NCBI GenBank assembly: GCA_947630895.1
Contig: CANRJJ010000009.1
Location: 1 to 48,133 of the forward strand
DNA: 48,133 nucleotides
Direction: 5' to 3'
Source of the DNA: an uncultured Wohlfahrtiimonas sp.
Lineage (GTDB): Bacteria > Pseudomonadota > Gammaproteobacteria > Cardiobacteriales > Wohlfahrtiimonadaceae
This document shows, piece by piece, positions 1 to 8,041 of the stretch. Below the pieces are notes generated by a model. The model was not told where the DNA came from, ran no database searches, and saw only the letters and a list, made by a program, of their open reading frames with translations. The position numbers were made by a program, and so were the translations under genes. Numbering within the stretch: position 1 is the first letter of the stretch; each line of letters opens with the position of its first letter.

Positions 1-693
1 ATCTTGTAGATAATCATAAAAAATATTGTACAAAATTAAGAAATAAATACGTTCAGGGGAATTTTCCTCATATACGGATTCTATATGCTGACAAATAGCT
101 TCTGAAACATCCTCACTCGTAGTAGGATCATTCCATAATTGATTGAATTTAGATAAAAAACTTTCTGTATATTCTTTACCTTCTACATGACTAATAAAAC
201 TTACTGCATTATTACTTTGATACCCTAGGTCCGCTGTTGTAAAACCATTAATGGGCGTGTAAGCATGTGTATGAGATTTTGCATTTTCAGCATGAATAAA
301 TGGCTGTACAAATTGATTAGTTTTAATTGATTTAAATGTAGCTTTCTTTCTAATCCAATTAGCACATTCTTGAGCAATCAATTTTTGGGTCATTTGATTT
401 TTTAAGGCAACTTCAAATTCAGTACCATAAAGATTATTTTCACGCCCTAACTTAGGAATATAAAACTCTCGTTTTTCTTTATGAAATTTCTCATCTAAGT
501 CTTTTTCTGGGATAAAAGTTGGTGATGTAAATAAAAATTGTAATTCATTGATATTTTCTAATTCTTTTTTCAATGCTTCATAGGCATAAATAGAAAAACA
601 AGATGCGGCTATCTTTAATTTAGATTTTGATTCTAAATTATTTTTCAAATCATCACCAAGCAATTCATCTACATTATTAATTGAACGAAACAT
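1..693 (-). CDS. PLD-like/SNF2-type helicase, N-terminal part (cut by window edge)
   Basis: An open frame runs from ATG at 693 (good Shine-Dalgarno AAGGAGC just upstream) to the window edge without a stop, giving 231 residues. The N-terminus (residues ~20-55, containing KLKIAASCFSIYAYEALKKE) and the later motif INGFTTADLGYQ resemble the phospholipase-D-like N-terminal domain of large DEAD/SNF2 helicases found in restriction-type and anti-phage loci. The helicase motifs themselves would lie beyond the window and are not seen. In related loci such helicases usually occur with an adenine methyltransferase. Family recognition is from memory of the N-terminal pattern; the defence role is inference from the family and from its place beside recombinase genes. 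Confidence 0.7.
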   Translation of the reverse strand, partial: MFRSINNVDELLGDDLKNNLESKSKLKIAASCFSIYAYEALKKELENINELQFLFTSPTFIPEKDLDEKFHKEKREFYIPKLGRENNLYGTEFEVALKNQMTQKLIAQECANWIRKKATFKSIKTNQFVQPFIHAENAKSHTHAYTPINGFTTADLGYQSNNAVSFISHVEGKEYTESFLSKFNQLWNDPTTSEDVSEAICQHIESVYEENSPERIYFLILYNIFYDYLQD

Positions 694-769
694 ATTGCTC
701 CTTGCTTACTTTTAAAAATATACTGCTATAGATGATAATACATATATACTTATTTCATAAGTCGTGACT

Positions 770-1273
770 TTACAAAGCATACAATAACAAAGATGTAGAT
801 TGATAATTTTCCAGAAGTATTCTTTCCTTCAAAGAACTCTTTCTCTCTAATCTTCCATCTAGATCATCAATCACAAACAACCTACGCCACACTCTATCAA
901 ATAACAGGTCACAATCCACTTCTACATTTTTTTTAAAAGATTCTACATTCCAGAAAATATAAGCTTTATTGTTCGTCTCCAAACAAAGTTCTAAGAACTT
1001 CAGAAATACCTCCAGCATTTTTTGATCTACTATCATTTTTTCAATAGCATTAGAATCAATAAAATAATAACTATTAGGATTAACACTTAGATGAAATCTC
1101 AACTCATCCATATCGTTAAGACTATCTATGCTAAACCCATAGGCTCCAGTAAAACTTCCTTCAAGAACTTCATTTTGAATCCAGTCAATTAACTGTTTCG
1201 AAGCATTCGACTTTTCATACACAATTAGTGTATGTTCTTTTTCATTCAATAAATCTATTTTTTTTACTTCCAC
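770..1273 (-). CDS. Unrecognised 167-aa protein, possible island cargo
   Basis: I do not recognise this family. It starts with GTG at 1273, with GGAG and GAAGA upstream, and lies 30 bases after epmC and 76 bases before the helicase, all on the same strand. The protein is soluble, with no signal peptide or membrane helix. It alternates short hydrophobic strands (HTLIVYEK, YYFIDSN, KAYIFWNVE, RRLFVIDD) with charged helices, suggesting a small alpha/beta fold. No catalytic motif stands out. The position suggests co-transcription with the helicase, so an accessory subunit, specificity or immunity role is possible but unsupported by sequence. Confidence 0.7.
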   Translation of the reverse strand: MEVKKIDLLNEKEHTLIVYEKSNASKQLIDWIQNEVLEGSFTGAYGFSIDSLNDMDELRFHLSVNPNSYYFIDSNAIEKMIVDQKMLEVFLKFLELCLETNNKAYIFWNVESFKKNVEVDCDLLFDRVWRRLFVIDDLDGRLERKSSLKERILLENYQSTSLLLYAL

Positions 1274-1303
1274 TCTTCAAATACTCCATAACTATATGCT
1301 TAT

Positions 1304-1798
1304 TTAATAGCGATTTAATGCAGATAGCGCTACCAACACTTTGCTTGCAGTAGGAGGTGCTGATATAAGCATTTCTTGATATGCTTTATCTAGTTGTTGC
1401 AAAAAGTCTTCTGATGCTGGCATGCCAGAAAAATCATCCAAGCTAGGACTAAACTTTATTCCAAGAGCTTCGCACATTGCTTTTTCTAATCCTTGCGGTC
1501 TGGCTTCAACTTTTTCAAAAAGCAATTGCTCTTCTTCGGTTCTACCACAAGGAAAATACCAATAACCAAAATCATCTAATTTTCTACGTCTATCCCCTGA
1601 CAAACAGAAGTGAGAAAGTTCATGGAGCAGGCTTCTAGGATAGTTATCTCTGAAATAAAGAGTAGCCTTTTTACCATTTTTAGCAGCTTCATAAAAAGGT
1701 TCTTCTGCACCACCTTGTATTACTAAATCTGGGATCACACTGGATAATGTCATGATCAATAAATCACACAACTCATCATCTGTTAAAACATTTCTCAT
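1304..1798 (-). CDS. epmC: Elongation factor P hydroxylase EpmC (intact copy)
   Basis: EpmC (YfcM) hydroxylates the lysylated lysine of elongation factor P, the last step after EpmA and EpmB. The 164-aa protein carries the family signature: LLHELSHFCLSGDRRR (residues ~57-72, metal-binding HExxH-like stretch), then FGYWYFPCGRT and FEKVEARPQ. ATG at 1798 is preceded by AGGAAG and lies only 5 bases after the stop of the TnpC-like gene, so it looks like the last gene of the recombinase operon. Its first ~60 codons are a diverged duplicate (43/57 identical residues) of the broken copy at 7764-7952. Whether it is an island-borne replacement or a gene rebuilt at the island junction cannot be decided here. 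Confidence 0.85.
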   Translation of the reverse strand: MRNVLTDDELCDLLIMTLSSVIPDLVIQGGAEEPFYEAAKNGKKATLYFRDNYPRSLLHELSHFCLSGDRRRKLDDFGYWYFPCGRTEEEQLLFEKVEARPQGLEKAMCEALGIKFSPSLDDFSGMPASEDFLQQLDKAYQEMLISAPPTASKVLVALSALNRY

Positions 1799-1803
1799 TA
1801 AAT

Positions 1804-2229
1804 TTACTTCCTACTCCGCACGATTAACTTAAGTTTCATATCATCTTTTTCTATTAAACCTGTTTCTAATTCAAGATTTCTTCGCATGATATTAATATAA
1901 TCAGTCATCAATTTGTCATATTCCTCTTTAAGCTGATAATACTTTTCTTTAGCTTCTTTTTTCAGCCGAATTTCTTTATTTAATTTTGCAGCCTGAGTAT
2001 CAATCACTGGTGAGCGCTCAGCTCTAATTTTTTCAGCTTCTGCAATTGCATCGCATAGTTCAGGGTAACGATCATATCTTATATACCCTCTGCCTCTCCC
2101 TGCTTCTTTTCCTACTGCCTCTTTAGTAAATTTAAATCTTGATGATTTAGTATCAACAATTCCAGTATTTCCATTTTTCAACCGCTCTAATGCATCCCAA
2201 TACTCTTGTGCTATTTTACTAATTTTCAT
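1804..2229 (-). CDS. TnpC-like small coiled-coil protein of the recombinase module
   Basis: A basic protein of about 141 aa, starting at ATG 2229 (GGGA seven bases upstream); a TTG at 2253 is a less likely start. Residues ~1-70 contain KEAGRGRGYIRYDRYPELC, which looks like a helix-turn-helix-type DNA-binding region. Residues ~75-130 form a predicted coiled coil rich in K and E. Size, charge and position directly after the two large recombinases match TnpC of Tn554-type elements, an accessory protein that influences orientation and efficiency of insertion. It overlaps the upstream recombinase gene by 11 bases. The assignment rests on context and general pattern, not on a recognised signature. 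Confidence 0.6.
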   Translation of the reverse strand: MKISKIAQEYWDALERLKNGNTGIVDTKSSRFKFTKEAVGKEAGRGRGYIRYDRYPELCDAIAEAEKIRAERSPVIDTQAAKLNKEIRLKKEAKEKYYQLKEEYDKLMTDYINIMRRNLELETGLIEKDDMKLKLIVRSRK

Positions 2230-4279
2230 ATTCATTTCCCATCGTCCCAACAATATTCTGCATAAAACTATCTATTCTTTTTATATTCAACTCATATTCA
2301 TTTCTAGCTCGACTAGGCAATGTAGTCTGCAATTGATCTTGGTAAAACTCTTTTGTTTGTTTTAAAGCCTCTATTGAACTGGGGAGAAATACTGCATTTT
2401 CACAGCTCACACATGCTGAAGCTAAAACACCAGCACCTTTATTACAAGGTTTTGGAGACATGCACCCTCCTACCATAGTCGGTCGATAACGAATTTTTCC
2501 ATTTTTAACTGCTTTCGCTGTTTCTTTACGAGATGTTAAAAATGCAGGTAATTCTTTTTTCAACTTCTGAACACTTAATCTTTTACCTGCCACACCTGAT
2601 AGGGCTATATCACTATTAACTAAGTCATAAATATGGTCAGATTCAACTCTTGCTCTGGCATCTAACCATTCTGACTTAAGTGCATTAACACCATCTTTAT
2701 TGCTCAAAATGTCTATAGCTCTAGAATTTGAGTCAGCATAATAAGCAGTCATTACCATACTAATATGTTTTAACTGAGCCTTTAATGTTGGGTATGAAAC
2801 GTTACCACTACCTGCTGCATAAACAGCTAATGATCTTCTGAATTGATGAAGTGTTAATGGCCATAAACTACCTTTCACCACTAAAGCCGAATCTTCACCG
2901 TACAGAAACCATCTCAGCTCTTCTACATCACCCTCTGATATAGTTAATTCAGTCTGATAATACTCTTTAATTAATTTATCTAATCCTAATGTTGTCACTG
3001 AAAAATCAAAACTAGGATGATGAGTTCTTTTTTCTTGCTGTTCAGATGATAAAAACAGAGGAACACTCCTTTCATTAATAACATTAGTAACAGAGCTTCC
3101 TGAAAATTTAAGAATACCCATTGCTATTACTCTAGAAACATCGAAAGCGAGCTGAACAATACTACTAGTTACCCATTTAGTAAATTTTGGCACTCCATGC
3201 TCTTCAAGTTTTGTCGTTGTTGACCAAACAACTGGAATATTTCCTTTATCTGTATCTAAATAACTTAACCCATTGAAAGGAATAGCAAGAATTTCATTCC
3301 TGCGCATACCTGTAAAAGCAGCTATCAACACGGCACTTCGTGTTTGCCAAAACCCTAAACTACGAACAATACCTGACCAAGTATTATCTCTAGAGATTCC
3401 TTTATCTAATAACTCATTCAAAATAGAACGTAACTCTGGATCTTTCTTCAGAATGCATTGCCAATAATAATTGGTTTTATTTTGTTGATTTCGGGTCAAG
3501 TCACCTTTAATCAAGTCATTACCTACGCCGACTCCTTGATCTCTAGCTAATGCTCTATTTACAAAAACATAATTAATTTTCTCTTTAAATTCAATAAATA
3601 GAGTTAAATCTTCAATGATTTTTTTAAGAAAGCACTGATATATATTAGATGGAATTAAAAGGGTCTGTGTACTTTCAGTGGTCTCTGGAAATATTTTTCG
3701 ACTATTTCTTAATTTAATTAAAAAGTCATTAGATGGTTGATACTTACTCCAAAATGGATTTTCATTATGAGTCAAAATAATATCAATAAATCTTTGAATT
3801 TTCGCTAGAAAAACCCCCGTTTGCTTTTCTGTAGAAATATGTTTAATCATAAAATCTATGGACATTGGGTCAGAAAATATATCTAAAAAATTATTTTCTT
3901 TTATCACTTGATATGCAACCAAATAACTAAGGGCTGTAGCATCCCCGTTTAACTTAGATATTGAACACCCTCCAATTATGCTAATCCAATGTAATATGAT
4001 TTCCTTATATACTGTTATTGCCTTATCTAGAGCTTGTGAATATTTGATATCATGTTCTTCCTGCAAAAATACAGACTGAACTTTACTTCTAAAATTTATC
4101 GTTTTCAGTGAGGCACTAGTAGCACTGTAATCCCAAATATCATCTCTAAATCTTGATAATGGTTTACCTGATTTTGTTATGGTCACAACTAAATCCATCG
4201 GAATCGATAAAGGTAAATCATGTGCTTCTATTGGCATTACTACTTCCTTAACGGAAGATTCTCGCATCATGATTGCCAT
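2219..4279 (-). CDS. Large tyrosine recombinase (TnpB-like), catalytically complete
   Basis: This 686-aa protein has the tyrosine recombinase catalytic set: Arg I in AAFTGMRRNEIL, the HxxR box in LTLHQFRRSLAVY, then LKHISMVMTAYYA with the second histidine and the nucleophilic tyrosine. After the catalytic domain comes a cysteine-rich segment (GGCMSPKPC followed by SACVSCEN), possibly zinc-binding, and a charged helical tail. Such long recombinases with C-terminal Cys clusters are typical of TnpB of Tn554-like elements. ATG at 4279 follows GGGAATAG and overlaps the 661-aa gene by 13 bases, indicating translational coupling. It probably acts with the two neighbouring recombinases on the island ends. 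Confidence 0.85.
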   Translation of the reverse strand: MAIMMRESSVKEVVMPIEAHDLPLSIPMDLVVTITKSGKPLSRFRDDIWDYSATSASLKTINFRSKVQSVFLQEEHDIKYSQALDKAITVYKEIILHWISIIGGCSISKLNGDATALSYLVAYQVIKENNFLDIFSDPMSIDFMIKHISTEKQTGVFLAKIQRFIDIILTHNENPFWSKYQPSNDFLIKLRNSRKIFPETTESTQTLLIPSNIYQCFLKKIIEDLTLFIEFKEKINYVFVNRALARDQGVGVGNDLIKGDLTRNQQNKTNYYWQCILKKDPELRSILNELLDKGISRDNTWSGIVRSLGFWQTRSAVLIAAFTGMRRNEILAIPFNGLSYLDTDKGNIPVVWSTTTKLEEHGVPKFTKWVTSSIVQLAFDVSRVIAMGILKFSGSSVTNVINERSVPLFLSSEQQEKRTHHPSFDFSVTTLGLDKLIKEYYQTELTISEGDVEELRWFLYGEDSALVVKGSLWPLTLHQFRRSLAVYAAGSGNVSYPTLKAQLKHISMVMTAYYADSNSRAIDILSNKDGVNALKSEWLDARARVESDHIYDLVNSDIALSGVAGKRLSVQKLKKELPAFLTSRKETAKAVKNGKIRYRPTMVGGCMSPKPCNKGAGVLASACVSCENAVFLPSSIEALKQTKEFYQDQLQTTLPSRARNEYELNIKRIDSFMQNIVGTMGNEYEN

Positions 4280-6252
4280 TTTACTATTCCCTTATTAGTG
4301 TCTTTAATCATTTCTTCCATTACCAGGATCTGCTTATCCCAGTATTTATGATAAATTCCTTCATTTATAGCTTTTACCGCTTCATCAATCAAATCACTAA
4401 CAGATGAGCTTTTATCATGCACAGCTTCAATAATCTCACTAATTCTATAAATAGATGGTTCAACAGCAATTGTAAAATGCTCAGGATCATTACGTATACT
4501 AGATATTTTCAATAAAGCTTCTTTCAAACTTAATAACTTATGTATATCTTCAAAATCAGTATGTATAGAAAAAAACTTACAGAACAAACAGCTTTCAAAG
4601 GTTCCACATTCTGGTTCTGGCGCATTATCATTAAATCCATTAACTCGAACAGGTGTTAGTTCTGATAAATTAGAGCATGATCCTGTTGCGATTCTTTCTG
4701 TTTTATCCATTTTTTTAATATCAGTAATAACATTAATCGGAATGGCTTCATGCGTATCTCTATTAAACTGCCTAACTTTTAAAGTTAAATCCTCATGAAA
4801 ATTATTCATTTCAATAGCCTGAGATTCTAAATCAATAGATGTATAGCTTTTAGCAACCATAGCAATCGTATTATTTAGCTTTTTTGCAACTAAAGATAAT
4901 TTTCCTTGTGATTGTTTAATAATATATTCCGCTGCCAAATTACGAATATCTCTTAAAGAAACATATGTTAGATCTTTAAAAAATAATGAGTTATTCATTG
5001 GAGACCAGCCAGCTCCCTGCACCAGCCTAATGATTTCTTTATGCTCACTAATAGTTACAAATAAATAAGTATCAATATCTTGTGTTTTATCTGCATTATA
5101 TCCTTGACTATCAATCCATTCTCTTAATTTCAAATATTTCAATAGTAAACGTTTTAAATAACTAGAAGCTGAAAAATGAACATTTTTTCCAGCCCTATTT
5201 TTGTATTTTTTTGCAAAAGAAGCACTTCCAATCTTACTAAGATCTAAATCTGATATTTTCAAATCAAGACTTGGCTGAACATTTGCAGCAGTGAATGCAA
5301 GATAAACTCTAAAAAAACAATGTACACATAAATTATAAGCATAAATCTTCCCATAATATGATGGGTTATTCATCCATTGTCTTCGATTACGAACTAATGA
5401 GTATCTATAAAAGTCTTTCCTAGATCTATCGCTATCAAAATAAAAAGATAGAGCTTCTTCTATATCTGTGAAAGCTGCTAAGTTTCCTGACTCATCTAAA
5501 CAATTAGGAATGTTTTTAAGTTCTTGTGTAGAAGGTGCAGTCCAATATAAAGACTCATCATTTGATTCTAATAATCGCACCTGTACAGGGTATCTATTCT
5601 CTAAAATAGCATCTGCAAAATGGTTAAAGACTAAAATACAAGTTTGTATATATTTTTCTAAATCCAATAAGCTAACAACTCTCTCAGGAACAATATTTCC
5701 TCGACTGTGAAATTTAGGAATCAAAGCTAATATTTCAGAATCAGAAAGATGAAATGCTGCCTGAATAAATTCTCTTGCACTATTTAACAATTTGCTCAGA
5801 GAGGAAACAGTATATAAGCCACGCTTTCCCTTCTGCTGTAATACCATTTGGTAACTTCGATAATTATTTATCAATTCATCTAATGTTACAGGTTGACTTC
5901 CTTCGAAATCACAATAGTTAAAAAAACTTTTTACATGATAAAGTATCCCTCTTATCGTCTCATTTCTAACACTTTTTCTAGATATATATTCTAAATATGA
6001 ACTAAGCCACAAAGTTCTCTCTGAAGATAAAGAGTGATAATCAACCCTAAGAGCAGCATACTGAGAATATGAATGAAAATAATTATGAACATCTTGATCT
6101 CGTTTTGTATAACAAAGCCTACCGATATCCACCCTAAAAATTCGACCATCAGCCATAGCACCTTTGATAATTAAGCTTTGAACATCTTTAATATTGGCAA
6201 TATCTTTTAAATCCACTTCAACAGTATGTCTAGTATTATTAACAACAATCAT
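4267..6252 (-). CDS. Large recombinase-like protein with degenerate active site
   Basis: A 661-aa protein whose C-terminal third aligns by eye with tyrosine recombinases, but whose catalytic set is incomplete. Where Arg I is expected (TGxRxxE) it reads AANVQPSLDL. The HxxR box reads RDIRN, keeping only the arginine, and the last box reads LNNTIAMVAKSYTS, keeping the tyrosine but not the histidine. A Cys cluster follows (ECGTFESCLFCKFF), resembling that of the 686-aa neighbour. The gene starts right after the stop of the 477-aa recombinase (GGAGAG in the overlap region) and overlaps the next gene. It may be a structural partner in a hetero-oligomeric synapse rather than an active strand-transferase; this is inference. 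Confidence 0.75.
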   Translation of the reverse strand: MIVVNNTRHTVEVDLKDIANIKDVQSLIIKGAMADGRIFRVDIGRLCYTKRDQDVHNYFHSYSQYAALRVDYHSLSSERTLWLSSYLEYISRKSVRNETIRGILYHVKSFFNYCDFEGSQPVTLDELINNYRSYQMVLQQKGKRGLYTVSSLSKLLNSAREFIQAAFHLSDSEILALIPKFHSRGNIVPERVVSLLDLEKYIQTCILVFNHFADAILENRYPVQVRLLESNDESLYWTAPSTQELKNIPNCLDESGNLAAFTDIEEALSFYFDSDRSRKDFYRYSLVRNRRQWMNNPSYYGKIYAYNLCVHCFFRVYLAFTAANVQPSLDLKISDLDLSKIGSASFAKKYKNRAGKNVHFSASSYLKRLLLKYLKLREWIDSQGYNADKTQDIDTYLFVTISEHKEIIRLVQGAGWSPMNNSLFFKDLTYVSLRDIRNLAAEYIIKQSQGKLSLVAKKLNNTIAMVAKSYTSIDLESQAIEMNNFHEDLTLKVRQFNRDTHEAIPINVITDIKKMDKTERIATGSCSNLSELTPVRVNGFNDNAPEPECGTFESCLFCKFFSIHTDFEDIHKLLSLKEALLKISSIRNDPEHFTIAVEPSIYRISEIIEAVHDKSSSVSDLIDEAVKAINEGIYHKYWDKQILVMEEMIKDTNKGIVKWQS

Positions 6253-7686
6253 CTAATACTCTCCTTTTTCAAAGATCGCACTAAATGAATCTTGAATATC
6301 ATTAAACTCATCTATTTCACTATCAAAACTTAAATATTTTTCTGTTGTAGCAACATTTGTATGATTTAAGTGCTGTCTAACGTAATCAAATATTTTAGGA
6401 TCAGGATATCCCTTTTCTCTTAAGTTTCTAACTATGTTCATGCCTGAAGTCGCACGCAAATCATGAAAAGTAAAATCTCCAAGAGAATCATTCGTCTTTT
6501 TCAATCTTTCAATAAATCGAATCAGCTCTGTCCTTAATGATTGTCCACTTTTTATTGCCATGAATGCTTTCAATTGACTATCTTCATCCTGGATATTCTG
6601 TCTCGCAATAATTTCTCTTTGTGCAGAAAAGTAAGGATTACCACTACGTGTTAAAAAAACATAATTATCTTGGCTATCACCATAAAAACTAGTTGATTGC
6701 GCTCTCCTTCGTTCTGCTCTAGAGCAGTAAATATAATTCATTAAATCTTCAATCAATTTACGACTAAAAACTAAACGATTATATCGCCCACCTTTAGTAT
6801 CCGAGGGATAACGATAACCAGTATGGATTACAACAGAATGAGATTCTGGTTTATCATCTAAATCATCATTTGCTTTTTCTATACAACCTATGCTTAAAGT
6901 GCATATAGTCTGCTGTCGTGCTCCTGTCTCCAAAGCAATTCTAATCATTAACTCAAGTTCAATTGAAGCAAGATTTTGCTCAAATCCATCAAAAACAATT
7001 CTTTGTTCTTCATATGTTAATGGCCTTAGATTACCTCCATCCCTTATTTTCCCAATTTCTACTTCAGATTTTCTACCGCCTCTAATTCTTAAATCACTAG
7101 TGCTAACATTTATATCTCGTAGTAGTCCTACTCGATTTTCAACCATTATTTTCTTATCAATTTGTGTAAACGCCTTATTTTTGATACTACTTTTAGGCAA
7201 AAGGCCATGGTGCTCAATCTGGATATAAAAATCTACTACTGTGGATAATATATTATTGATATATGCAATACTAAAACCATTACTTTCAATAGACTCACTC
7301 AAAAATCTTTTAAACTTTTGAGGTACTCTTTCATAATATTTGGTTGGTAGATCTAAAAAATGCTGGTCGGTATCTTCGAGGTATTGAAGATAATATTTAA
7401 GGCAAAGTGCTTTTGAGGAAATAGTTTTCAAATTAGGCAAACTAGGTTGGCTTAACAAACTAATTAAATATGCGTTACCTATATCCCACGGTAAACTATT
7501 CGATTGTAGAATTACAGGCATTTTGGGATATATTTTATTGTTTTTCAAAAAATTCAACTCATATTCACTTGAACCATCAACAAGTGAATTAACACTCCAC
7601 TTCAAATCAGCCAAATAAAAACTATTAAGATAAATTACTTTCGCTTTAGATTTAAATAAAGCATTTACTGATGACTTCAAACCCAT
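6253..7686 (-). CDS. Tyrosine recombinase (TnpA-like), first gene of the module
   Basis: A 477-aa protein with complete tyrosine recombinase motifs: Arg257 in ALETGARQQT, the box FHDLRATSG (H408, R411) and HLNHTNVATTEKY with the nucleophile Tyr451. The N-terminal half is a SAM-like core-binding domain. It is the gene closest to the island's right end (about 80 bases from the epmC junction), as TnpA is in Tn554-type elements. ATG at 7686 is preceded by AAAGGA. No obvious terminator separates it from the broken epmC upstream, so read-through from the host epmC promoter could contribute to its expression. Confidence 0.9.
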   Translation of the reverse strand: MGLKSSVNALFKSKAKVIYLNSFYLADLKWSVNSLVDGSSEYELNFLKNNKIYPKMPVILQSNSLPWDIGNAYLISLLSQPSLPNLKTISSKALCLKYYLQYLEDTDQHFLDLPTKYYERVPQKFKRFLSESIESNGFSIAYINNILSTVVDFYIQIEHHGLLPKSSIKNKAFTQIDKKIMVENRVGLLRDINVSTSDLRIRGGRKSEVEIGKIRDGGNLRPLTYEEQRIVFDGFEQNLASIELELMIRIALETGARQQTICTLSIGCIEKANDDLDDKPESHSVVIHTGYRYPSDTKGGRYNRLVFSRKLIEDLMNYIYCSRAERRRAQSTSFYGDSQDNYVFLTRSGNPYFSAQREIIARQNIQDEDSQLKAFMAIKSGQSLRTELIRFIERLKKTNDSLGDFTFHDLRATSGMNIVRNLREKGYPDPKIFDYVRQHLNHTNVATTEKYLSFDSEIDEFNDIQDSFSAIFEKGEY

Positions 7687-7701
7687 TCAACATCCTTTAT
7701 A

Positions 7702-7774
7702 AAATTGTACACACTAAATATATGAGATTACTAGTATGTCAACCTTTAAAGAGTTGTGTGTAATTCATGCAGCA
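7702..7774. other. Probable right attachment junction of the island
   Basis: Similarity between the two epmC copies ends at about 7764 (shared TTCATG-AGCA, also at 1619-1629). Outside the shared part lies an imperfect inverted pair, GTACACAC at about 7707-7714 and TGTGTGTAA at 7755-7763, about 40 bases apart, as might serve recombinase binding. A 14-base identical stretch, GGATAGTTATCTCT, occurs in both copies inside epmC. The exact crossover point cannot be fixed without an empty site. Confidence 0.45.
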
Positions 7775-7952
7775 TACTTCTCGGATAGTTATCTCTAAAA
7801 TAGAGTATTGCCTTCTTACTATCTTTAGCTGCTTCATAAAATGGCTCATCAGCACCACCTTGTATTTCTAAATCAGGCAAGACTACTGACAAAGCCTCTA
7901 TTATTACCTTACATAATTCATCATCACTTAAAATATTATTATTCATAAACAT
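7764..7952 (-). pseudogene. epmC: epmC, 5' fragment truncated by the island
   Basis: The frame from ATG 7952 (or 7946) encodes the first ~63 residues of EpmC, ending RDNYPRSMLHEL, then runs into unrelated HTTL and a stop at 7746. The cut falls in the middle of the HExxH-like metal motif, so the product cannot be active. It matches residues 5-61 of the intact copy at 1304-1798 with 43 of 57 identities. Both copies point the same way and the recombinase island lies between them. This is the original host locus: it keeps a promoter-like upstream region and sits next to the glycosyltransferase gene. Confidence 0.85.
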
Positions 7953-7978
7953 AATTCATTCATAAAAAACTAAGCTAC

Positions 7979-7984
7979 ATTATA
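7979..7984 (-). promoter_or_regulatory. Possible -10 box of the host epmC promoter
   Basis: TATAAT on the minus strand, about 27 bases before the first ATG of the epmC fragment. No clear -35 box at the standard spacing. If used, it would transcribe the fragment, the four recombinase-module genes and, by read-through, intact epmC. Confidence 0.35.
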
Positions 7985-8041
7985 CGTTGTAAGAATTATC
8001 TTAAAATATTTAATTAATTTAGTTACAAACAAACATTCATT

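Larger units (their letters stand above)
1..7774 (-). mobile_element. Tn554-like recombinase island (right end; left end unresolved)
   Basis: Two large plus one smaller tyrosine-recombinase-like genes and a small coiled-coil gene lie head to tail at 1804-7686, immediately inside a truncated epmC gene. Tn554-type elements have the same layout: recombinases packed at one end, a small TnpC-type protein after them, cargo beyond, and insertion into a protein gene. The right junction is near 7764-7774, where similarity between the truncated and intact epmC copies stops. The left end is either at the matching point in the intact epmC (about 1619) or beyond the window, with the helicase at 1-693 as cargo. 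The second reading is favoured because intact epmC is spaced like an operon member, but it is not proven. Confidence 0.65.

Noticed and set aside
1804-7686. Calling the recombinase set a gamma-mobile-trio (GMT) element.
   Set aside because: The layout is similar, but I could not match the proteins to GmtY, GmtZ or GmtX signatures from memory, and there are four genes; Tn554-like is the safer description. A profile search would settle it.
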